Shown here in pieces: positions 15,601-25,400 of a stretch of DNA of 64,000 nt; positions within the stretch are counted from its first letter, which is position 1; every line of letters begins with the position of its first letter. The stretch spans positions 4,617,501 to 4,681,500 of the forward strand of contig NC_133034.1 in NCBI RefSeq assembly GCF_048771995.1, in the 5' to 3' direction. The notes beneath the pieces were generated by a model that saw nothing but the letters and a program-made list of their open reading frames with translations, had not been told where the DNA came from and searched no databases. The position numbers were made by a program, and so were the translations under genes. This DNA comes from Taeniopygia guttata (lineage: Eukaryota; Chordata; Aves; Passeriformes; Estrildidae).

Positions 15601-18458
15601 TTGTGCTATTGCCCAGATGGGCTAAATACCAGCCAGTGGGACCCAAACAACCCAGGCAGGGCACAAAGAACATCACAGCCTGCACAGGAGCCTTTCTCTC
15701 CTTCTTATAGCCAGAGATGAAGACAAGAAATACATCTGGAAATTCACCAAGCAGAAATCCTGTTTGAAGCTGCTCCTCTCAGAGCTGCAGAAGCTGGGTG
15801 AGATCAGCACATTTCTCAGGCAGTGCTCCAAAAGTTCACCTTCAGAAAGCCCTCGGTCTATTTTAATTACCGACCTCTGAGCATCCAGGACAGTGGAGCA
15901 GCAGTTCCTGCAGAGAAGGATGTGCAGTCTCTGCACATCAAACACAACAGCTCCACTTCACACGGTTTTTTAGTGAAAATGCAGAGTGTCAGCCTGCACA
16001 GCTCACCCTCGAAAGGCAGCCTTGCTTTCCAGGAGCCCTGCACACACGGATTGCTGCCCCATGGGGACACCTTCCATGGGATCTGCAGAACACCTCATCC
16101 CAGAAAGCTTCAGCAGGAAAGGCAAAGCTCTGTACATGCCACAGCAGAATGCCAGAATGGTTTGGCCTGGAAGGAACCTTAAGGCTCATCTCATTCCACC
16201 CCCTGCAATGGGCAGAGACACCTTCCAGTAGCCCAGGGTGCTCCAAGCCCCATCCAACCTGGCCTGGAACAATTCCAGGGATGGGACATCCACAGCTTCT
16301 CTGGGCAACTGTCCCAGGGCCTTGCCACCTTCACAGGGAACAATTTTTTCCCAATATCCCATCTATCCCTGCTCTCTGGCAGTGAGAAGCCATTCCCCCT
16401 TGTGCTGTCACTCCATCCTTTGTCCCCAGTCCCTCTCCAGCTCTCCTGGAGCCCCTTTAGGCACTGGCAGGGGCTCTGAGGTGTCCCCAGAGCCTTCTCT
16501 TCTCTAGGTGAACACCTCCAGCTTTCCCAGCCTTTCCTCACAGGAGACGTGCTCCATCACTCAACACAAGACCAACTCTCTAAACACACAGAATTAGGGT
16601 AGAAGGTGAAATCTTCTCTCCTTTTTCATAGTCTTAATCAGCACAATGAAACACTGGGGATAAAAACATTGTCCCAGCTTGCAGCAAACACACCCAGAGG
16701 CACAGCTGGGCGCTGGGAGCAGCCCCTGAGTGCTGCTGTCCGTTTGCAAACCTGCTGGAGGCCAGGCCAGCCTGTGAGGGATGCTAACTTCATCTCCCAC
16801 AGCGCAGCCAAAGTAATTTGTTTCCCCGCCAACTCTGGGAAACAAGTAACAACAAGTGAAGGCTTGGGTGACTCAAACAGAAACATGGCAGGTGATTTTC
16901 CCAGCACTTTCAGTTCTGCTGAAGAACTTCTCACACAAAACACAGAAGCTGAGCTTTGGAGGGTGGCACTGAAGGAAAGCCAGGCTTTGCCATACCTCCC
17001 TTCCCAAACTGGTCCTGAGGCTTCTCCATTCTCTGAAAAGGCCTGGCTCTCATGCCTTTCCAAATCCTTTAGACTGCAACTAAGGCCACCACAAAAGGAT
17101 CAGAAATAAGGGGGATGATCTCTCCTTTAGCTGATATAGGTACCTCACCCAAGGCACAGGAGGATCACAACTGGATGTGGAACATTTCAGATACAATCAA
17201 AAAGAGAAGGCAAATTTACCACTTTAGTAAAACGCATTGCTGCAAAACACCAAACAGTTCAAACCCTTACTTCTGGCCTTTGCAGAAGAAAGATTAAATC
17301 TTTTCTTTCCTCCAAGCTCTTTCAAACAAGATAAATCCTGATTATCCGAGCACCAACGAGGAGTTAAGAGACAGACAGAGAGGAAAGTCAGGCTACTGAA
17401 GGTTGGTGTTTTCTTGAAGGCCTGGAGCAACCAGTTCCAAGTTTTGCTGTCAGTTCCCCAACCATCTCTGGAACAGGGCTGGACACGAAGGGGCTTGAGC
17501 CCAGAGATTCTCCTCCTCCTCCTCCTCTCACGGAGGAGATCCAGCCCCACCATCCAGCACAGCAAAATTTTCCTTTCCCCTCACGCCAAGGGAAAGCAAA
17601 CACATCTCCCGGATCAGGGGTGCAAGTTCGCTCAGTGTGACACTGGATCCGGGGACGCTCCCAGCCGGCCCACGAAGGCAGAAAGCAGTCAGGACAGCCC
17701 CAGGAAGGCAGAAAGCAGTCAGGACAGCCCCAGGAGGGCAGAAAGCAGTCAGGACAGCCCCAGGAGGGCAGAAAGCAGTCAGGACAGCCCCAGGAGGGCC
17801 GGGAGAGAGGGATGGCAGCACGCCGTGCTCGGCCATGCGGAGGAGGAGCCCAGGCGCACAGGGAGCGTTTGTTACTGTGGAACAACTCTTATCTCTGCCG
17901 AGGGGGTGGAAGCCGCTACTACGCTAAGGCTGGAGGGAAGCGGGTCCCAACACAAGTGCCAAACGCTTATTTTTACTTAACCCCGCAAGAAACCTAAATG
18001 TCTAGCACAAGCAGCTTTGCTTGAGCTCTCTGTGAGGGTGATGAGTGGCTGAGGCGCCTTCTTACCCCCCGACGACGCCTTCTCACCGCTCCAAAGCCAC
18101 CCTCTTACCCCCAGGCTGCCTTCTCGCCCCTGGAGCGCTCATGGGGAGCGTGGCACAGCGACACCAGCCCGCTCACCATCGCTCCCGGCGCGGCGGCAGA
18201 GCCCCGAGCTTTCCAGGAACGACGGCAGCAGCGGGGCTGCCGAGGGGAGGAGGGACTCCCGCCCGGCTCCGGCCTGCACCATCCCACCCCGGCGGCCGCG
18301 CAGCCACCGCCTTCCCCTCGTCCCACCACGGGGGCGGCCGGGCCCCGGAGGGCCGCGGCTCCCAGGGCCGTGCCGGGCCGGGCCGGGCCGGGCAGCCCCG
18401 AGGGGAAGCGCGGCCGCCGCGCCGCGGGCAGGGCCCGCCCGGACCCACCTGCGTCCAT
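611..18458 (-). CDS. ATG4B: ATG4B, cysteine protease of autophagy (13 coding exons, complete)
   Basis: Cytosolic C54-family protease that trims pro-ATG8/LC3/GABARAP to expose the C-terminal glycine and later removes the lipid. Exons in transcript order: 18449-18458, 13168-13266, 12666-12737, 10562-10660, 10049-10150, 9566-9638, 9166-9245, 5573-5769, 4524-4602, 3690-3835, 3039-3095, 2464-2557, 611-684. They sum to 1182 nt, 393 aa plus stop, the same length as human, with GT-AG borders and consistent phases. Visible landmarks are the N-terminal YDTL LIR (8-11), catalytic Cys74 in DTGWGCML, Asp278 and His280 in YLDPHTTQ, and the C-terminal LIR FEILSL at the very end. The first exon carries only MDA plus one base, which fits the family. 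The least conserved part is the segment after VPCAGA in the 5573-5769 exon. No truncation or frameshift is seen. It shares a CpG island with THAP4, head to head. Confidence 0.97.
685..2463 (-). other. ATG4B last intron
   Basis: Intron before the terminal coding exon. It contains one CR1 fragment (1301-1622). Nothing else is recognised. A 133-codon open frame at 1843-2244 has no recognisable domain and looks like chance. Confidence 0.7.
1301..1622 (-). mobile_element. CR1 LINE 3' fragment
   Basis: Reads on the plus strand as the reverse complement of the CR1 3' end: CAGAATGGTTTGGGCTGGAG, then the usual CCATGGGCAGGGACAACTTCC stretch and the TTCTCTGAGCAACCTGTGCC stretch. It is 5'-truncated, as most CR1 copies are, and lies in the last ATG4B intron. 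Confidence 0.88.
2870..3025 (-). mobile_element. CR1 LINE fragment abutting an ATG4B splice donor
   Basis: Reverse-complement CR1 text: CACTAAACCATGTCCCCAGG, then GGGGACTCCACCACTTCCCT and TGGGCAGCCTATTCCAATGTC. The match fades about 15 bp from the donor of the ATG4B exon 3039-3095. Confidence 0.82.
5770..9165 (-). other. ATG4B intron 7
   Basis: 3.4 kb intron between the exons at 9166-9245 and 5573-5769. It holds A-rich simple sequence (about 6529-6575) and a CR1 fragment near its 5' end (8866-9115). No exon-like or RNA-gene signal was recognised elsewhere. Confidence 0.6.
8866..9115 (-). mobile_element. CR1 LINE 3' fragment
   Basis: Reverse-complement CR1: CCTTCCACTATCCCAAGTTG, CAAGCCCTGTCCAACCTGGC and CCAGGGTCTCACCACTCTCA in the standard order. 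It ends about 50 bp from the ATG4B exon at 9166-9245. Confidence 0.85.
10661..12665 (-). other. ATG4B intron 3, no recognised content
   Basis: 2.0 kb intron between the exons at 12666-12737 and 10562-10660. It is unique-looking, moderately AT-rich sequence. I see no repeat, RNA gene or convincing open frame. Confidence 0.5.
16145..16560 (-). mobile_element. CR1 LINE 3' fragment
   Basis: About 415 bp of reverse-complement CR1 starting GCCAGAATGGTTTGGCCTGG. It runs through the CCTTTAGGCACTGGCAGGGG and CCCAGAGCCTTCTCTTCTCT stretches to CTCACAGGAGACGTGCTCCA. It is 5'-truncated. Confidence 0.9.
17671..17800. repeat. 30-bp tandem repeat, about 4.3 copies
   Basis: Near-identical 30-bp units begin at 17671, 17701, 17731 and 17761, with a partial fifth copy. 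Each contains GGCAGAAAGCAGTCAGGACA; units differ only at one or two bases near the junction. The unit length keeps frames open, which explains the open frames on both strands here. Confidence 0.93.
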
Positions 18459-19237
18459 GGCGGCCCCGCCGAGGCTGCGGCCGCCGCCGACTGCACGCCC
18501 GGCGCGGCCCCGCGCGACTGCTGGCGCGACGCGCCGCTCCCGGCCAATGAAAGCGCCGCTCGCAGCCGGCCCCCGCGCCCATTGGCTGCCGCTGGTTTCG
18601 TCACAGCTCGGCGCCACGCACCGCTGTCTGCACACAGGGAGCCGCCATGTTGCCGTACGGAAAGGCAAAGTGGAGCGCAGGGCGGCAGCGGGCCGGCGGT
18701 GGGGCCGGGGCTGGGGCTAGAGGGCGGCGCAGAGTGTGAAGGCTCCGCTCCTTGCCCAGAGCGCCGACGGGCGCGTCCCGTGACACGTATACTTAGGAAT
18801 GATGTGTTAAATGGGCGCCGCCATCGTGCTGTACGGAGACGGCCCAGCCCCGCCCCTCTGTTCCCTGTGAGAGTAACCCCCTCCACCATGCCCGCTCCAC
18901 TCGGAGACGCCTTTCAGGGCTCAGCTGCCACGGACCGAGAGGCTCGTCGGGAGGCGGACGCCCAGCTGCGCCGACGAGGCAAGCGAGAGGTGCAGGGAGC
19001 GAGCTCTCCCTTCCCCACCTTCCCCGCGCCGTACAGCTGCACCCCGACCAAAATGGCGGCGGCCATGTGGCGGCCGCCATGTTGTGCCGTACAGAAACCC
19101 CTTCCCCACCGGCGAGGGGCGCCGGGGTGACCCGGCTCCGCCATCTTGCCGTACGGCGGCGCGGCGGGGCCGGGGCCGGGGCCAGGGCGGGGGCCGGGGC
19201 GGGCCCGGCCGGCCGAGGGCGGCGGCGGCGGTCGGAG
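18459..19237. promoter_or_regulatory. Bidirectional ATG4B-THAP4 promoter with a composite motif array
   Basis: Only 779 bp separate the two start codons, in head-to-head orientation. The human ATG4B and THAP4 genes also start next to each other in opposite directions. Four plus-strand copies of a motif combining YY1-like CCGCCATNTTG with CCGTACGG lie at 18642-18660, 18818-18836, 19074-19094 and 19138-19156. A partial core lies near 19028, and extra YY1-type AAAATGGCGGC sits at about 19050. No TATA box is seen, as expected for a CpG promoter. Exact transcription starts cannot be read from sequence. Confidence 0.8.
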
Positions 19238-22200
19238 ATGGTGATCTGCTGCGCCGCCGCCAACTGCTCTAACCGGCAGGGCAAGGCGCGCCACGGCGCC
19301 GTCTCCTTCCACAGGTAAGGGCGGCCCGCCGCAAGTGCCGCGGCCGGGCCGCCCGCGTCCCGGTCCCGCTCCCCTCCCCGGGCCCCCACGGCAGCCACTG
19401 CCTTTGTTTCCCGCAGGGGAGACCGGCTCGGGGCTCCCGGATCCTGCAGCCCGGCCGGGCAGCCGGAGCGCCCCTCGCCACGGGGCCCGGCCCTCCCCGG
19501 CCTGTCACCCCGACCCTCCCGGGCTGTGCCCCCGCTCCGCCTCAGCCCTCGCTGGGGATGCTGCGGCCGGCAGTCCCCGGGAAAAACCCCTGCTCGGGAG
19601 TCCCGCTGGAAACGGAGCCTGGCTGCCCTGCTCAGGGGCTTTCTTGCGCTGCAGGCATTTCTACACCTAATTAAATGTTATTACACACACCCGGGGTGAG
19701 CAGCAGCCGGCTCGGCGTGCTGGCCGAGCTGGGTGTTTTGGTGGTGGGCACGTCCCCCTTCCCTGTGGACAGGCTGTTCCTCGTGGGGGTGGTAGCGGAA
19801 TAATGGATCGATTGCTGATAGAAATGGAAACGACACCTTTTAGTCCTACGCTTGTTGTGAAGTGGAGCTGTTGATGTAGTGAATGAATATCAAATATTTC
19901 AGCCCAAAGTGAAATACTTCTTAAATGAGTGTAATTTAATTAGTAAATGAGTGTAACTTACCAAAAGACAACTTTCCCCAAAATCTCCTAAACCTAGCCA
20001 CTGCCTTAGACTTGGTCACCTTAAAGGTCCTTTCCAACCTCAACAGCTCTATGATTCTGTGGTTCTGTAATTCTTAAAGTAACAACCCTTCTGGTTTCCA
20101 AAATGTAGCTTATTTTTTTGTGGGTTTTCTCTCTTCCTTTTTCAGATTCCCTCTGAAGGATTCGAAGCGCTTGATTCAGTGGCTGAAAGCTGTTCAGAGA
20201 GACAACTGGACTCCCACCAAGTATTCCTTTCTTTGCAGCGAGCACTTCACCAAAGACAGTTTTTTCAAGCGGCTGGAAGACCATCACCGGTTGCTGAAGC
20301 CCACTGCTGTCCCCACCATCTTCCAGCTCGTGGAGAAGAAACACGACAAGCTGGATTATGTCAGGAGCCGAAGGAAAATAGCCAGGCAGGTGCTGGTGCA
20401 GGATGGAAGCGGTGAGGTAGCACACAGGGCCCCATCTTCTGGCCAGGACTTCATGCTGATGCAAGGGACGAAAGAGATGGAGGAGGCCGGTCTGAAAGAG
20501 GAAATAGGATCGATGTCCAAGGAGGAACAGGCCCTCCACAGCCAGCTGGACGGCCCTCGGAGAAGGACGTTAGGGGATCATTTGGGTGCGAAGCCTGGAG
20601 CGCAGGTAAAGCCTGAGAGGTCTCCCGTGAAGGACTGTGCCAGGGGCAGCTGGGCGGGGAGCTGGGTGGCCGACAGGAGCGGCGTGTCGGTGGACGACTT
20701 CACCCCTCCTGCCTCTGGTGCTTGCAAATTCATCGGCTCCCTCCACTCGTACAGCTTTTCCTCCAAGCACGCCAGGGAGAGGCCGTCTCTCCCCAAAGAG
20801 CAGCTAGAAAGGAAAAGGCCAAAGAGAGAAGTGGAACCGAGCTGCAGCAGCCACCTCTTGGGACAGGACAAGGCCGTCGCAGAAGTCTCCCCGACGTCGT
20901 CCCTCACCGCCACCCCCCAGAAACCCTCCCAGGGTCTGTCGGCGTCCCCGGCAGACCTGACCCCTCGGCCCGCCACCGAGGCCGTGCTGGGGCGGAAGGG
21001 GGACACGGACGCCAACCCCATGTCCATCAACGAGGTGATCATGTCGGCCTCGGGGGCCTGCAAGCTCATCGACTCCTTGCACTCGTACTGCTTCTCCTCC
21101 CGGCAGAGCAAGAGCCAGGTGTGCTGCTTGCGGGAGCAGGTGGAGAAGAAGAACGGAGAGCTGAAGCTCCTGAGGCAGAGGATCAGCCGCTCTGACAGCC
21201 AAGTCAGGAAGCTGAAGGAGAAGCTGAACGAGATGAAGCGGAACAGTTTCCCTTACTTGAACAGCCTGATATCCCAGGACTGTGGTCAGTATTCCCAGGG
21301 GTGCTGCACTGAGGTGGAATTCCCTCTTTTCTTAGGGGCCGTTTAAGCTGGAGGCTATGAAGGTGTGATGGGGAAAAGGTATGAGAAAGGCACACTCTGG
21401 GAAGGAGAAGTAGCAGCTTGTGTAAGACCAATGGATGCAGGTTAAAGAATTCACTCAGTGGGCACACAAGTTAATTTTTACGTCCCTAACCTTTCCAAGA
21501 TGTGGAATGGGAATTTAGGTTGTGGTGTTGCAGGTGACTCTCTTGATGAATGTATTTTCTTTTATTTCTGGATTATTTTAACTTATTTGTGATGCAGTGG
21601 CTCTTGTTAGGATTTTCCTTCTTCCTTTGGTGCATGTCTGTGATTTTTTTCTGGTGTGTTAATGAGCTGTCCTAGCAGCAGGTATCTGGGAAAGCTGTTA
21701 TTGTCTTCAGTGGCACAGGAAGTAGTTTTGATATTGGATTTCATATACTGCATTCAGTACTGAGGATACAGGAAATATAAGTGAGGTGGAGGTATCAAAT
21801 ATGACAGTGTCGTGATGCAGGTCATGTAGAAAGTTTGTTGCCTAGAACTCAAATTGGGCCATAACTCTTCTTGTAAAAAAAAAAAAAAGATGTCTTTTAA
21901 TGTACAATGTGTGCACAGTGACTGGTTGCAAAGTGCATTTCAGGGCAGGAGTTTAGGACCATCTAATGGTGGTGTGTGTGTGGCTGCTGAAAAAAACACT
22001 GGTTATAAAGGTTTTGTGATGTGGGGCTTGCTTGGAGAAGTCACCTGTGAAGGTTTGGGTGTCTCCTGATGGCTAATTCTCACCTTTCCCTTAGGAGAAA
22101 AACTTCATGGCTTCTTCTGGAGCTGTTGGGCAGTCACAAAGGTGATGCTGACTTAGGCACATTCTCCAGGCTGTTGCAGCATGGCAACTTCCTCGCTGGA

Positions 22201-22439
22201 AGAGGAAAGTAGACTCTAAAATTCATGAAGGTCAACATCCAGCACTACTTTTCCCATATGTATCTAATTTTTCAAAATATGGGAAAACTCACACTTTTGT
22301 TTGGGTAGAGGGGGGGAAAAGTTTTCCCCTGGGAAATCAGCATAGTCTTGTTTGTACCTTCTGGTCTGAGGTTTTGTATTGTTTAGGTGTCAAACTAAAG
22401 AAAATAACTAAATACAATTTTAGGGTTCCATAGTTGTCA

Positions 22440-22492
<53 letters not shown>

Positions 22493-25400
22493 ATGAAATA
22501 TTTATGTATATATAGATTTAAAAAGTTGTCTGCCTGTGTTGGAATACCTTCACTGAGATACTAATTGCAGAAAGAGCATCTTTAAGGTTTTTTTAATTAT
22601 TATTATTATTCTAGTAAGCACTATGATTTTTCTCCTTTTTCCCAAGATCAGTGTTATTATACATATGTCTTTGAGAAGTGAATATTTTATGTTCTTGTAA
22701 AAGATACTATTAATATATGAGTTACATGCTCTATTTTATAAGGGAAAACATAATTGTTCTTAATGAATTGACAAATTCATTACCCATTCTGCCATCTTTT
22801 ATCAACAAAACTGGAGATCAGGGTGTGAAAATGAACAATTTTGGCAATCGTAGCTTGGCATGATGGGACGTTTATATGGAACCCTTTGGCTGGAAACTGT
22901 TTTAAAAGGTTGGTTGGTGACTGACTGGCTTACTGGCTTTCTTTTTTTTTTTTTTAGCTTCATCTTGGTGCTTTTCTGTTTTAGACTTTTCTATATGCTC
23001 ATAGTACTAGTTTATGGCAGTGAAAATAGCTGATGAAGTGCAGCCAGCTGCTGCTAGGCAGAGTCTGGTTCATGCTCAGACATCAAATTTTACTGTAGTA
23101 CAAAGCTGAGTTAAGAAAGGCTTTTCATATTCATAAAAATATAGTCAGGTAACACATTAGGTTAATAATAGTCTTTGTTAGCAGCCCTGTCTCAGTTGTC
23201 CCGGCTCATCTGATGTGTGGTTGAAGTGATGGTTTTAGCTGTGAACCTGAGCCTGCATATTATTTCCTGCTAAAGGCATTTCCTTGAGTATAAGTACCTG
23301 ACTGGACTGACCGTGCAGGTTGTTACCTGTCTGCATCCCTCACGTTCAGCTGTTTCCACAAAATCCTGAGCACAAAACACCAACTTTCGGCCCACACTCA
23401 TTCAGCAGGACTTCATTTTGGTGCTAGTTCTCACATACTTTCCTTTAATGAGACAAATGAATTTCTGCTGGCTGTACCCAAGCTGCAGCAGGCTGGGAAG
23501 AGCAGGTTTCTGCAGGACTGCTGCACAGCACTGCACAGCACTGCCTGCCAGCCACGCTCTGGGCAAGTGGCTCCCAACTCCAGCTGTCACAATGTGCTGG
23601 AGTGGTGTTTCCCAACCTGTCCTACCAGGGCCACCGACTGGTTTAGGAGAAGCCCCAGGCTGTCTTGAGCACAGCATAGCTGCCATGGTGGCCTTTTCTG
23701 TCTAAACTTTGAATTTAGGCATTTGCTTGGTAGGAAAATATTTCTTTCTGCTTCAGAGGTCCCAAGGCTGAGGACTGCTGCCGGTGGACAAGCGTGGTTA
23801 GGCATGGTGGGCCAGGCAGGACAGGCTTAGATGTGGCTTCTGGAGGACGACAGGGTGCATTGGGAAAAATGAGGGAGAGCCAGCAAGCAACCAGGGATGT
23901 GTCCTGGAGAAGTCATAGACAGGAGATCCCAGCAGCTCTGTCCACAATACCACCTCCTCTTGCCGTGCCCCTGTTTGGTCTGGCTGTAAAACTACATCTC
24001 CCAGCAGGCAGCAGGACCAGTGTCTTACCCAAACATGAGCTCACTTCCCTCATAGCCATCTTACCACCCTGCGCAGAGCGCTTTCTGGGGCGGGGGGGCT
24101 GCAGGTAGAGCAAATAGCAAAATATCTGCAAACATGGCTGGGCATGGAGCAAACACAGGTAGGATTCCATGGGATTTGAGTTCCTGTGTCCATCAGAGGT
24201 AAAGCTCTTAGAATGGGGGTATGAGGAGCCTCTTCCATGCTGCATGTCTGTTTTCGTGAAGGTCATATTAAAGGCAGGAGAGTTTGCAAAATGACTTCAT
24301 GTGGAAAATGGTTAGAACTCTGCTAGGAATCCGTGGGAAATCTGGCTTGGATTTGTCTTTGAATATCTGTGCAAAGCCAGTGTAGAAATGGGGTCATTAC
24401 AGTATTTTTTGCATGCAAATGTGGCATAGTTGTCGAACTTGGAACTCTGGGGCAGGCAGAAGGACCGAGCACTTAATGCGTGGTTTTGCTCTGAGTTGAA
24501 GTTCTGAGACCTGGTCTGTGGGGCCTGACGTGGTGTTGCCCATCGTGGTGGCAACAGATTCCATTCATGTTGCAGAAAAGGAAAAGCAAAACCCTGTTCG
24601 TGACTGGCAATGAGAAGTGGGGTTGTGCATGTTTGGAGGTGCTGTGCTTTCACCTGTCTGAGAAGGACTGGACCAGCAACGGGCTGGTCTTCAGCTTGAA
24701 AGTGAAATGTGTCTAACGGGTCACAGAGGTGTGCTGTCAGGAAAATTGCCTCCACCAGGGCAGGCACTGCTAGCCTGGCAGTTGTATGTTAACTTGGAGC
24801 TAGATTTTGGAAAAAATCTGCTTTTATTCTGAGACAGCAGGTGGTGCTTGTGATTTTTTTTTTTTTTTTTTTTTGTGCCCTGTCTGGGATGCGAATGGCC
24901 AGGGTAGAAAACTGCTCCATAGGGTGGGCATTGCAAGGAACAAGAGAGCTATAAAGTAAACTGAGAGTGAGATAAGGAGTAGGAATATGTTTGCATAGGG
25001 GCTGAATCCGTGGCAGAAGGTACCTTGAGAGATTTCACCATGGCCTGGACATTTGGGTGGGTGTTTAGTGGGAGCAAGCAGTGTGCAGGCATGCCAGCTT
25101 TGGGACTTGGTTGAGGGAGGTGGCTCTTTGACCTCCCCCTTGGAGAGAAAGGCAGTTGGAAGGGAGGAAACAAGACTTTTTGCACTGCTGTTGGTTTTTT
25201 TTTTTTTTTTTCAGTGAGATGGTCTTGTTCTTTACAGGTTTTTGTTTTTTTTTTTTTGCCTAATAGTGTACAGAGTTTGTGCATTAAGCATTTAATTTTG
25301 CGACAAGTTGGCAATGACTCGCAACAAAAACCCAGCTTGCAGCTAGGAAGCAATGAAACAGCAAACTAAGGAAAACTCGAGAGAAAGTCAGGCTGAGCTC

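Larger units (their letters stand above)
13267..18448 (-). other. ATG4B intron 1
   Basis: 5.2 kb intron separating the 10-nt first coding exon from the second. It contains a CR1 fragment (16145-16560) and a 30-bp tandem array (17671-17800). Its promoter-proximal part (from about 17640) belongs to the CpG island. Much of 13550-16140 shows nothing recognisable. Confidence 0.6.
17640..19660. promoter_or_regulatory. CpG island spanning the ATG4B/THAP4 divergent start
   Basis: Dense CpG and very high GC compared with the flanking introns. It contains the first coding exons of both ATG4B and THAP4. The extent is judged by eye. Confidence 0.75.

Noticed and set aside
18045-19130. 361-codon open frame across the CpG island
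   Set aside because: Stop codons are rare in GC-rich DNA. It overlaps the promoter and both first exons, is Arg/Pro/Ala-rich and has no recognisable domain.
21285-21346. Extension of THAP4 exon 2 to a stop at 21346
   Set aside because: Read-through past the donor at 21284 gives 20 unrelated residues and loses the nitrobindin domain; the spliced form matches the family. A minor short isoform is possible but unsupported.
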